This document shows positions 1 to 5,680 of a stretch of DNA of 6,047 nucleotides, in pieces. Origin of the DNA: Treponema sp. (lineage in GTDB: Bacteria > Spirochaetota > Spirochaetia > Treponematales > Breznakiellaceae); the NCBI GenBank assembly GCA_031255615.1, contig JAIRSD010000208.1:1-6047 (forward strand), in the 5' to 3' direction. Under the pieces are notes generated by a model. The model was given only the letters and a program-made list of their open reading frames with translations, was not told the origin of the DNA and did no database searches. Each line of letters starts with the position of its first letter. Position 1 is the stretch's first letter. The position numbers and the translations under genes are program-made.

Positions 1-107
1 CCCGGCTCCTCTCGTTCCTGGAAAATTTCGCCCCCATCCCCCCCCAATACGTGCCCAGCCAAAGCATCCTCAGAGAATTCATCGGGGAATCGGAGTTTAA
101 ATACTAG
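1..107 (+). CDS. 3' end of an unidentified protein-coding gene (partial)
   Basis: The third forward frame is open from the window edge to a TAG at 105-107 and gives 34 residues with a protein-like composition, including LLSFLENFAPIPPQYVPSQS and then ILREFIGESEFKY at the C-terminus. The other two forward frames read as low-complexity Pro/Arg/Ser strings, so this is the likely coding frame. The gene begins outside the window. The tail mixes hydrophobic and charged residues, with no transmembrane segment and no motif I can assign, so I do not name a function. It points away from the transporter operon, tail-to-tail with it across the repeat region at 108-531. No intrinsic terminator is visible directly after the stop. 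Confidence 0.6.
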   Translation, partial: RLLSFLENFAPIPPQYVPSQSILREFIGESEFKY

Positions 108-113
108 CAGGCC

Positions 114-275
114 GCTTAGCCTAAAAGACCGGATATGCAGATGGAAGAAATTTACCACCAAGGCGAGGAAGGCCCACGAAGACCGAGGATTGAAGGTGCT
201 TTTTCATTCCTTCGTGTTCCTGGCGAGCCGCAGCTCGCCTTTGTGCCCCTTCGTGGTTAACATTCCTATTCCCGG
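114..275. repeat. Direct repeat, copy A (palindrome-containing intergenic element)
   Basis: This copy matches the one at 325-470 in three co-linear blocks: AAGACCGGATAT (125-136 and 336-347), a 43-bp block with one mismatch (188-230 and 393-435), and TTAACATTCCTATTCCCGG with one difference (257-275 and 452-470). The spacing between blocks changes through small indels. Inside this copy the arm CACCAAGGCGAG (156-167) is the inverse of CTCGCCTTTGTG (234-245) with one mismatch. The word CACGAAG (175-181) is inverted at 210-216 and 249-255, so the unit can fold on itself. It resembles the CACGAAGG-type intergenic repeats scattered through many environmental bacterial genomes. That likeness is from memory and is not checked. 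Confidence 0.75.
222..239. repeat. Small hairpin in repeat copy A
   Basis: GGCGAGC (222-228) and GCTCGCC (233-239) form a perfect 7-bp stem around the four-base loop CGCA. The equivalent place in copy B (428-445) carries GGCGAGC with GCCCGCC, so one pair is lost without compensation. The lack of compensation argues against a strongly conserved RNA structure. It is not followed by a useful T-run, so I do not call it a terminator. Confidence 0.55.
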
Positions 276-324
276 TTCTTTCGCTTATCCGGTGATTTAG
301 CGTAATCAAGGTATTAGGCGCCTT

Positions 325-470
325 GCTTAACCCACAAGACCGGATATACGGATATAAGAGATTAACCGCAAGAAATGCGCACGAAAGGCGGCGATTGAAG
401 GCGCTTTTTCATTCCTTCGTGTTCCTGGCGAGCCGTTGCCCGCCTTGGTGATTAACATTCCTGTTCCCGG
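325..470. repeat. Direct repeat, copy B (palindrome-containing intergenic element)
   Basis: This is the second copy of the element at 114-275, in the same orientation, starting with GCTTA followed by AAGACCGGATAT. It keeps the 43-bp core nearly intact, but the stretch between the first two blocks has diverged and is a few bases shorter. Its right end CGCCTTGGTG (441-450) is closer to the inverse of copy A's left arm than copy A's own right end, which suggests the two copies descend from a more symmetrical ancestor. The inner hairpin of copy A is broken here by one A-C mismatch. Confidence 0.72.
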
Positions 471-531
471 CTGTTATTCCCAGTGCAGCTTCCCCACCGG
501 CGGCCCCGGCCTTTACCCTTGGGCCCCGGAT

Positions 532-1305
532 TTACCGCCCCAGACCGTTGCCCAAAAGGTTGATCCCCAGGATTGACAGAGCGGCAAAGAGGCCGGGAAA
601 GAGGATCATCCAGGGGGCGCTGAAAATAACCGTCTGCCCTTCCTGAAGAATGTTTCCCCAACTGGGCAGGGGGGGCTTGATTCCGGCCCCCAGGTAGCTG
701 AGGGCCGCCTCCGCCGTCATAGCCTGGGCGCAGGTATAACTCATCTGGACGGCCAGGGGCCGGAGGATGTTGGGGAGGACCTGGAACAGGAGAATCCGCC
801 CCCGCCCCGCCCCCTGGATCCGGGCGGCCTCGACGTAGGGCTGGGAACGGATGGTAAGGGCGCAGGCCCGCACCAGCCGGGCCGTTACCGGGGTGGAACC
901 CAGGGCCAGAACGATGACAAGCTGTACGGCGTTCCCCCCCAGGGCGGCCATTAGGGCGATAGCCAGGAGAAGGGCGGGAACGGCCCGCAGGGTATCGCAG
1001 AGCCCCATCAAAACCGTTTCCAAAATTCCATCGGCGCAAAGGCCGATAAGCAGGGCCAGAAAGGCGGAGAGGAACGCCGTGGAAAGGCCGATCCCCAGAG
1101 AGATCCGCCCCCCCGTCAAGACCCGGGCCAGGAGATCCCGGCCCAGGGTATCCGTGCCGAACCAGTGTTCCGCCGAGGGAGCCAGGAGCCGCCGGGTCAT
1201 GTCAATACGGTAGGGGGAGGTCCCCAGGATCGGGGGGCCGAAAAGGGAAAGGGATCCTATCAGGATCACCATAACAAGGCCGGGAGAAATTTTCATGTTC
1301 CTCAT
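532..1305 (-). CDS. ABC transporter permease, DppC/OppC type
   Basis: This is the second membrane subunit of a family 5 (peptide/nickel/oligosaccharide) ABC importer, 257 residues. Near the N-terminus it has the DppC hallmark HWFGTDTLGRDLLARVL (47-63) after a first membrane segment (about 9-25). The cytoplasmic EAA loop that docks the ATPase is clear: EAARIQGAGRGRILLFQVLP (159-178). Further hydrophobic segments lie near 68-90, 103-147, 185-205 and 228-252. The C-terminal LGINLLGNGLGR matches the usual NLLGDGLRD ending but stops early, so the protein is slightly short for the family. It follows the DppB-type gene by 8 bp, in the same operon. The first ATG (1305) has no ribosome site, while a second ATG three codons on (1296) has GAGG 3 nt upstream, so the start is uncertain by three residues. 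The substrate cannot be told from sequence. Confidence 0.92.
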   Translation of the reverse strand: MRNMKISPGLVMVILIGSLSLFGPPILGTSPYRIDMTRRLLAPSAEHWFGTDTLGRDLLARVLTGGRISLGIGLSTAFLSAFLALLIGLCADGILETVLMGLCDTLRAVPALLLAIALMAALGGNAVQLVIVLALGSTPVTARLVRACALTIRSQPYVEAARIQGAGRGRILLFQVLPNILRPLAVQMSYTCAQAMTAEAALSYLGAGIKPPLPSWGNILQEGQTVIFSAPWMILFPGLFAALSILGINLLGNGLGR

Positions 1306-1313
1306 TTTTTATC

Positions 1314-2267
1314 TTAGCCCCCCGGCCCCAGCTTAATCCGGGGATCCGCCAGGGCGGTAAGGAGATCGACGAGCAGATTGATCCCCTGATTCAGGACTAC
1401 GCAGAACAATACTACCGCCTGGATCACCGGCAGATCCCGCCGGGCGATGGAGGAGGCGGTCAGGGAGCCGACCCCGGGGATCCCGAAGAGGGACTCCACC
1501 ACCGCCGCCCCTGAAAGGGCGCCGATAAAACCCTGCCCCAGGATGCTGAGTACCGGGGCTAGGGCGTTGGGCAGGGCGTGGCGGAGGGCAAGGATGAGTT
1601 CCCCCGCCCCCTTGGACCGGGCGAAGCGGACATAGTCGCGGTCCAGGATCTCCGCCAGACTTGAACGGATCACCCGCATAAGGAGGGCCCCGTACATCAG
1701 GGCCAGGGCGAAGGCGGGAAGGGTGATGGACCTCAGGTGGAGGGGGAAGCCCGCAGAGGGGGGCGCGTACCCGGCGGCGGGGAACCAGCGCAGAAGCACG
1801 GCAAACAGGAGGATCAAAAAAAGGCCCAAGAGGAAGCTGGGAATCGACACCCCCCCCAGGGCGGCGATGGAACAGACGAGATCGGCGGCCCCCCCCCTTT
1901 TCAGGGCCGCCGCCGTTCCCAGGGGGACGGCGATAAGGATGCTCAGGAACAGGGAAAAAAAGGCCAGGGAGAAGGTAGGGGCCAGCCGGTCCGCCAAAAG
2001 TTCCGCCACGGGAAGACCATTGGCCGTGGAGAGCCCCAGATCCCCCCGGCAGAGAGCCAGGACCCAGTGCAGGTAGCGCCGGGGCAGACTCTGATCCAGG
2101 CCCATCACACGGCGCTGGGCGAAGAGATCCGCCGCCGCCGCATCGGGCCCCAGAAGGGCGGCGGCGGCGTCGCCGGGGACCAGCGCCCCCAGGCAGAAGA
2201 CCGCCAGGGAGGCCAGGACAAGAACCGGCAAGAGGGAAAGGACGCGGCGGCCCAGGTATCTTCTCAT
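1314..2267 (-). CDS. ABC transporter permease, DppB/OppB type
   Basis: This is the first membrane subunit of the same importer, 317 residues, a normal length for the family. The N-terminus MRRYLGRRVLSLLPVLVLAS is the typical basic start leading into membrane segment 1. Further hydrophobic spans lie near 98-120, 131-160, 182-203, 240-257 and 280-305. The ATPase-docking loop is DYVRFARSKGAGELILALRH (211-230), followed by ALPNALAPVL. The family signature ESLFGIPGVGSL is at 258-269, and the conserved DPRIKLG lies close to the C-terminus. The gene starts 9 bp after the binding-protein stop and ends 8 bp before the DppC-type gene, so co-transcription is very likely. Its upstream sequence (ACGGATTCC before ATG) holds no strong ribosome site, which suggests translational coupling. 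It acts in the inner membrane as a heterodimer with the downstream permease. Confidence 0.94.
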   Translation of the reverse strand: MRRYLGRRVLSLLPVLVLASLAVFCLGALVPGDAAAALLGPDAAAADLFAQRRVMGLDQSLPRRYLHWVLALCRGDLGLSTANGLPVAELLADRLAPTFSLAFFSLFLSILIAVPLGTAAALKRGGAADLVCSIAALGGVSIPSFLLGLFLILLFAVLLRWFPAAGYAPPSAGFPLHLRSITLPAFALALMYGALLMRVIRSSLAEILDRDYVRFARSKGAGELILALRHALPNALAPVLSILGQGFIGALSGAAVVESLFGIPGVGSLTASSIARRDLPVIQAVVLFCVVLNQGINLLVDLLTALADPRIKLGPGG

Positions 2268-2276
2268 GGAATCCGT

Positions 2277-3839
2277 TTACCGCAGCGCCGCGTTCCAGAA
2301 GTAAAGCCCGTTGTGAACGGTCAAGCCCTCCAACCCTTCCCGCCAGGCATGGGTTTGATTAAAGCGGCCCAGGTTGATAATGGGAAGATATTCCCAAGCG
2401 TAGCCTTGCAGACCTTCCCAGCATTCCCTGGCCGCCGCCCGGCTGGCGGCGGCGTTAAAATCCTCCAGATACCGGGCAAGGCGGGGATCCTCGGACCAGC
2501 CGGGAAAAGCAGGGTTCAGGTACAGCTTAAGGGAAGGGAGGGGGACGGAAAAAAAACTGGAGGTGAATATATCGTAACGGGAGGGATCGTTGCGGTACTG
2601 CAGCAGGGTTCCCCAGTCAACCACGGTCATCTCCGCCCTGATCCCCGCCTTCTCAAGCTGGGCCATAAGGACCAGGACCCCCCGGTCGGTGGTTCCCGGC
2701 GTGGAAGTAAGAATCCGCAGAGGCGAACCGGCATAATCCGTTTCCTTAAGGAGTTCCCGGGCCAGGTCCGGATCCCCCCGGTTGTAATGCTCCGCCCCGG
2801 CGCCGGAACTCCAGAAAGCCTGGATATCCTCCATGTAGGAAGAACCCAGGGCATACTGTTCCCCAAAGACCGCCGCCATGATCTCCCCCGCGTCAATGGC
2901 GGCGTTCAGGGCCCGCCGGAAACGGGGATCCGCGCAGGGCCCCTGTTTTTTGTTAAAGACCAGGGCCAGGGACCCCGCCTGGTAGCTTTCCATGTTCAAG
3001 CCCCCGCTTCGGGCGATCACGGGAATGTCATCGTTATCCACGTTATAGTCAACATCGAACTGGCCGGTTAACAGGCCCGCCAGCCTGGTGCTTGCCTGGG
3101 GGACGATGTGGTAGTAGATCTGATCAACTTGGGGATCTTTGCGGCCCGCCCAGCCGTCGGCAGCCCCCGGCAGGCCGTAAGCCTGGTACTGGGGAAATTT
3201 TTCCAGGAGAATATAGCGGCCGCTCTTCCATTCCACAAAGCGAAAGGGGCCGGTGCCGACATAGACGCTTAAAAAACCCCGCCCGTCCTCGCCGGCGCAG
3301 GCGGCGGCGGTGGTGATGATCGCCGGCTGGGGAGCGCCGGCCATCATGTCGGGAAAGGTAACCGCGGGCCGGGAAAAGCGGATCCGCACCGTGTCGGGGG
3401 AAACCGCCTCAAACCGGGAATCCCCGGCCAGCTCCCTCGCCGGGGCGTAGGCTTCGATCCAACGGTTCATGGAGGCCGTAACATCCTCGACCTTCATCAC
3501 CGTACCGTCATGGAAGGGCACACCCGTCCGCAGCCGGAAAGTCAGCAGAGTCCCCCCCTCGGAAACGTCAAAGGACTCCGCCAGTTCCGGAACCACATCG
3601 GAGCGGCTGTTCAGGGTCACAAGCCTCTCCCAAATCTGCCCAGCCCCAATCTGCCGGGCGATAAGGGTGCTGTTCTTATGGAGATCCAGGGAAGGAGATT
3701 CCTGCATCACCGCCACATTAAGGATCCTCGGTTTCGGTTTCCGCTCCCCCTCCTTCCGCCCCAGGGCAAAGAGGGAGCCCGCCGGGCAAAGGACAAGGAC
3801 AAGACAGAAAAACCGCAGAGCCCCGCGAATAAAGTACAT
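2277..3839 (-). CDS. Extracellular solute-binding protein, family 5 (peptide/nickel/oligosaccharide ABC importer)
   Basis: This is the substrate receptor of the importer, 520 residues from the chosen start. The ATG at 3839 is preferred over one 42 codons upstream because it places a signal peptide at the N-terminus: MYFIRGALRF, then a hydrophobic core to about residue 26, then the polar linker GRKEGERK. Cleavage may fall after LFA (residue 25). C18 in LVLC could instead be a loose spirochete-style lipobox, but Leu at -1 is unusual. Family motifs are FRLRTGVPFHDG (101-112), GTGPFRFVEW (195-204) and RFRRALNAAIDA (306-317). The C-terminal lobe ends in a Trp/Tyr-rich stretch. The gene leads the operon, followed 9 bp later by the permeases. 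No ATPase gene is present in the window. The substrate is unknown: peptide, oligosaccharide or metal chelate are all possible. Confidence 0.93.
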   Translation of the reverse strand: MYFIRGALRFFCLVLVLCPAGSLFALGRKEGERKPKPRILNVAVMQESPSLDLHKNSTLIARQIGAGQIWERLVTLNSRSDVVPELAESFDVSEGGTLLTFRLRTGVPFHDGTVMKVEDVTASMNRWIEAYAPARELAGDSRFEAVSPDTVRIRFSRPAVTFPDMMAGAPQPAIITTAAACAGEDGRGFLSVYVGTGPFRFVEWKSGRYILLEKFPQYQAYGLPGAADGWAGRKDPQVDQIYYHIVPQASTRLAGLLTGQFDVDYNVDNDDIPVIARSGGLNMESYQAGSLALVFNKKQGPCADPRFRRALNAAIDAGEIMAAVFGEQYALGSSYMEDIQAFWSSGAGAEHYNRGDPDLARELLKETDYAGSPLRILTSTPGTTDRGVLVLMAQLEKAGIRAEMTVVDWGTLLQYRNDPSRYDIFTSSFFSVPLPSLKLYLNPAFPGWSEDPRLARYLEDFNAAASRAAARECWEGLQGYAWEYLPIINLGRFNQTHAWREGLEGLTVHNGLYFWNAALR

Positions 3840-3845
3840 GGCCCC

Positions 3846-3875
3846 ATCATACCGGGAAGAAGGAGCCCTGACCAA
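3846..3875 (-). promoter_or_regulatory. Possible promoter for the transporter operon
   Basis: On the minus strand TATGAT (3851-3846) matches the sigma-70 -10 consensus at five of six positions. It lies 18 bp after TTGGTC (3875-3870), which matches the -35 consensus at only three of six. Only six bases (GGGGCC) separate the -10 from the ATG at 3839, so transcription would start at or next to the start codon. No AGGAGG-like site is present. The weak -35 keeps this tentative. Another -10-like word, GATAAT, lies further upstream but has no good -35 at normal spacing. Confidence 0.3.
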
Positions 3876-3944
3876 GGGATTATCTTTCACAATCGGCGAT
3901 TCCCGGTTTAGAACATGCCCCGGATCAAAGGCAGGTTGGGCGCA

Positions 3945-3969
3945 TTTTTTGCGGCGCAGCCGCAAAAAA
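3945..3969. repeat. Perfect palindrome 1 (11-bp arms, 3-nt loop)
   Basis: TTTTTTGCGGC (3945-3955) and GCCGCAAAAAA (3959-3969) are exact inverses around the loop GCA. The A/T tracts are the outer part of the stem. On both strands the T-run comes before the GC stem and the A-run after it, so this is not laid out as an intrinsic terminator. It is the first of three triloop palindromes in a row. Confidence 0.8.
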
Positions 3970-3978
3970 CCGGGCTAT

Positions 3979-4023
3979 CCGCTCCAATTCCCCGCCCCCT
4001 GCGGGGGCGGGGAATTCCGCTCC
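3979..4023. repeat. Perfect palindrome 2 (14-bp arms) flanked by 7-bp direct repeats
   Basis: AATTCCCCGCCCCC (3986-3999) and GGGGGCGGGGAATT (4003-4016) are exact inverses around the loop TGC. The identical heptamer CCGCTCC sits immediately on each side, at 3979-3985 and 4017-4023, with no gap to the palindrome. That is the layout expected of a small inserted palindromic element with a target-site duplication. It could also be chance in GC-rich DNA, or a remnant of a larger repeat. Confidence 0.75.
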
Positions 4024-4039
4024 TATCCCTTGCGCGGGC

Positions 4040-4066
4040 GCGAAAGCCGCGCGGCGCGGCTTTCGC
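4040..4066. repeat. Perfect palindrome 3 (12-bp arms, 3-nt loop)
   Basis: GCGAAAGCCGCG (4040-4051) and CGCGGCTTTCGC (4055-4066) are exact inverses around the loop CGG. No direct repeat flanks it. Its sequence is unrelated to palindromes 1 and 2, but it shares their shape: 11-14 bp perfect stem and 3-nt loop. The three centres are spaced by about 44 and 52 bp. Confidence 0.78.
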
Positions 4067-4216
4067 CTTCGCTGTGCCCCGCCCTTCCTGGGTTGCGCCG
4101 GGGGGCGGGCCGGGAGCGCAGCGGGAACCGCGCCGGACCGCCAGGGATGCGCCCCCAACACAGCTTCGATAGGCGCGGATTTTGCGCGAACCGGGAAGGC
4201 GGGGCTAATAGATTCA

Positions 4217-4245
4217 TTGCCCCTTTGCCCCGGATGGCGTATGCT
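4217..4245 (+). promoter_or_regulatory. Possible promoter for the hydro-lyase operon
   Basis: TTGCCC (4217-4222) and TATGCT (4240-4245) each match the sigma-70 consensus at four of six positions and are 17 bp apart, the preferred spacing. The -10 word is 8 bp before the ATG at 4254, which would give a leader of only one or two bases, if any. The intervening GGGCAAAC offers no real ribosome site. A second TTGCCC at 4225-4230 is too close to the -10 to serve as its -35. Confidence 0.35.
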
Positions 4246-4253
4246 GGGCAAAC

Positions 4254-5093
4254 ATGAGGACCATCGAAGCTGAGATCCTTACCGGCGCGGTGAGGGATCT
4301 TTATATCAGGGCCAACCGGGAACTTCCTCCCGATGTGCGGGATTGTATCCGCGCCTGCCGGGACCGGGAGATTTGGCCGCCCGCCCGGGAGAGTCTGGAA
4401 TGGATCATTGCCAACTTCGACCTGGCGGAGAAAAACCGGACCCCCATCTGCCAGGACACGGGGATGGCCTGCGTATTTCTGGAAATCGGGGAGCAGGTGT
4501 TTATCCGGGGCAGCATCGGCGACGCGGTGAACGAGGGGGTCCGACGGGCCTGCAAGGAAGGGTACCTTCGCGCTTCGGTGGCCGCCGATCCTGTCCGCCG
4601 GGGAAATACCGGCGACAATACACCGGCCCTCGTTTACATGGAGCAGGTTAGGGGGGAGGGGCTTAAGGTTGTCGTGGCCCCCAAGGGTTTCGGCAGCGAA
4701 AACATGAGCAGGATCAAGATGCTCTCCCCTTCGGCGGGCCTTGAGGGGCTTAAATCTTTTGTGGTCTCCGCGGTGGAGAAGGCGGGGCCCAATCCCTGCC
4801 CTCCCATCGTGGTAGGGGTGGGTATCGGGGGGACCTTTGACCGCTGCGCGCTGCTGGCAAAAAAGGCCCTGCTCCGCCCCCTGGGAATCCCGAACCGGGA
4901 TCCCTTCTACGGGGACCTGGAGGCGGAACTGCTGGAAAAGATAAACGCCCTGGGAATCGGGCCCCAAGGATTCGGCGGCCTCACCACCGCCCTGGCGGTG
5001 TCCATCGAAGCCATGCCTACCCATATCGCCGCCCTGCCCTGCGCGGTGAACATCAACTGCCATGTGAGCCGCCACGCGGAAAGGGAACTATGA
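4254..5093 (+). CDS. ttdA: Class I fumarate hydratase / L-tartrate dehydratase, alpha subunit (TtdA family)
   Basis: This is the iron-sulfur subunit of a two-subunit class I hydro-lyase, 279 residues, the usual size for the separate alpha subunit. The three expected [4Fe-4S] cluster cysteines are present in conserved settings: C66 in PICQDTGM, C182 in NPCPPIVVGVGIGGT, and C269 in NINCHVSRH near the C-terminus. Other family motifs are GNTGDNTPALVY (118-129) and APKGFGSENMS (142-152). The enzyme would act in the cytoplasm, binding substrate through the fourth, uncoordinated iron. The family includes malate/fumarate and tartrate/oxaloacetate enzymes, and I cannot separate them by eye. The oxygen-labile cluster fits a fermentative, anaerobic host. 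Its stop overlaps the start of the beta-subunit gene. The start is the only in-frame ATG near the beginning of homology and has no clear ribosome site. Confidence 0.93.
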   Translation: MRTIEAEILTGAVRDLYIRANRELPPDVRDCIRACRDREIWPPARESLEWIIANFDLAEKNRTPICQDTGMACVFLEIGEQVFIRGSIGDAVNEGVRRACKEGYLRASVAADPVRRGNTGDNTPALVYMEQVRGEGLKVVVAPKGFGSENMSRIKMLSPSAGLEGLKSFVVSAVEKAGPNPCPPIVVGVGIGGTFDRCALLAKKALLRPLGIPNRDPFYGDLEAELLEKINALGIGPQGFGGLTTALAVSIEAMPTHIAALPCAVNINCHVSRHAEREL

Positions 5094-5095
5094 TG
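5080..5095 (+). promoter_or_regulatory. Ribosome binding site and stop/start junction between ttdA and ttdB
   Basis: AAAGGGA (5080-5086) precedes two adjacent ATGs at 5090 and 5093. The first overlaps the ttdA stop as ATGA and is only 3 nt from the purine block. The second, in the same frame, has 6 nt and reads as TGATG. Either start couples translation of the two subunits, and the difference is a single N-terminal Met. Confidence 0.6.
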
Positions 5096-5680
5096 ACCAG
5101 GCGTATAGAACTGCCCCTTACCAGGGAAAAGGCGGCCCCCCTTAGGGCGGGGGACCGGGTGCTGCTTTCCGGCGTCATCTACACCGCCCGGGACGCGGCC
5201 CATAAACGGATCGACGCCCTCCTTGACGCGGGAAAGGAACTCCCCTTCCCCCTGGAGGACGCCTGCGTCTACTATGCCGGCCCCACTCCGGCGGCGCCGG
5301 GGCAGTGCATCGGCTCCGTGGGCCCCACCACCAGCGGACGGATGGACGCATGGGCCCCCCGGCTTTTAATGCTGGGCCTGCGGGGCATGATAGGCAAGGG
5401 GGAACGGTCCGACGAGGTGATCCGGGCCGTCAAATGGGCGGGGGCCGTCTATTTTGGGGCCGCCGGCGGCGCCGGGGCCCTGCTCTCCCAGTGCGTCGCC
5501 GAATGTGAGATCGCCGCCTTTGAGGACCTGGGGACCGAGGCGGTAAGGCGGCTTAGGGTAAAGGATTTCCCCGCCACGGTGGTCATCGACAGCCAGGGGG
5601 GAAACCTCTACCGCAGCGGCCGGCACGGCTACCTTATGAGTCTGCGGAACGGGCCCACTCTTCCAGGCCCTGAAAGATAA
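5090..5680 (+). CDS. ttdB: Class I fumarate hydratase / L-tartrate dehydratase, beta subunit (TtdB family)
   Basis: This is the partner subunit of the hydro-lyase, 196 residues, close to the usual beta-subunit length. Motifs in order are GVIYTARDAAHKR (28-40), YYAGPTPAAPG (61-71), GPTTSGRMD (78-86), GMIGKG (99-104), the glycine-rich YFGAAGGAGALLSQ (121-134) and DFPATVVIDSQGGNLYRSG (159-177). These supply substrate-binding and catalytic residues next to the alpha-subunit cluster. The 4-bp or 1-bp overlap with ttdA implies one mRNA and stoichiometric synthesis. The homologous part appears to end near residue 174. The last 22 or so residues look like an unconserved tail, most of it read from DNA that is also the antisense of the dhaL end, with a 47-bp convergent overlap. 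Whether the native enzyme is a fumarase or a tartrate dehydratase is unresolved. Confidence 0.92.
   Translation: MMTRRIELPLTREKAAPLRAGDRVLLSGVIYTARDAAHKRIDALLDAGKELPFPLEDACVYYAGPTPAAPGQCIGSVGPTTSGRMDAWAPRLLMLGLRGMIGKGERSDEVIRAVKWAGAVYFGAAGGAGALLSQCVAECEIAAFEDLGTEAVRRLRVKDFPATVVIDSQGGNLYRSGRHGYLMSLRNGPTLPGPER

Larger units (their letters stand above)
108..531. other. Gene-free region carrying two diverged repeat copies
   Basis: No convincing gene lies between the end of the left-edge partial gene and the end of the transporter operon. Most of the stretch is two related repeat copies (114-275 and 325-470) separated by about 50 bp of A+T-richer sequence. Both flanking genes end here, so a terminator would be expected. 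The only clear hairpin (222-239) lacks a proper T-run on either side: the plus strand has only TTTG after it. Bases 471-531 are GC-rich and show no feature I can name. Confidence 0.6.
3840..4253. other. Divergent intergenic region with three palindromes
   Basis: This 414-bp region lies between the starts of the transporter operon and the hydro-lyase operon. It must hold both promoters. It contains three perfect triloop hairpins (centres about 3957, 4001 and 4053). A looser GC-rich stretch (4067-4200) follows, with a possible 7-bp stem between CCCGCCC (4078-4084) and GGGCGGG (4103-4109). Open frames crossing it have low-complexity Arg/Pro/Ala-rich translations and no family features, so I see no gene here. 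Confidence 0.65.

Noticed and set aside
121..309. A 62-codon minus-strand open frame over repeat copy A
   Set aside because: The translation simply follows the repeat (HEGAQRR, RQEHEG). Copy B does not preserve the frame, so there is no sign of protein-level selection.
108..480. A CRISPR array or tandem repeat array
   Set aside because: There are only two copies, about 200 bp apart, with diverged interiors and no regular short repeat/spacer pattern or cas genes.
452..1039. A 195-codon minus-strand open frame
   Set aside because: It is a shifted frame over the DppC-type permease, with a Pro/Gly/Arg-rich translation and no motifs.
1737..3071. A 444-codon plus-strand open frame
   Set aside because: It lies antisense to the DppB-type and binding-protein genes, which have clear family motifs. 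Its translation is a low-complexity Gly/Arg/Gln/Pro string, typical of an antisense frame in GC-rich DNA.
3840..3965. An N-terminal extension of the binding protein from an ATG at 3965
   Set aside because: The extra 42 residues are charged and would bury the signal peptide, and the extension begins inside palindrome 1. The ATG at 3839 gives a normal export signal at the N-terminus.
3945..3969. Palindrome 1 as a bidirectional intrinsic terminator
   Set aside because: Read on either strand, the T-run precedes the GC stem and an A-run follows it, so no U-tract follows the hairpin. It also lies upstream of both operons, where no gene ends.
4023..5075. A 350-codon minus-strand open frame
   Set aside because: It is antisense to ttdA, whose cluster cysteines and motifs are intact, and its left part runs through the palindromes. 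It has no domain-like features.
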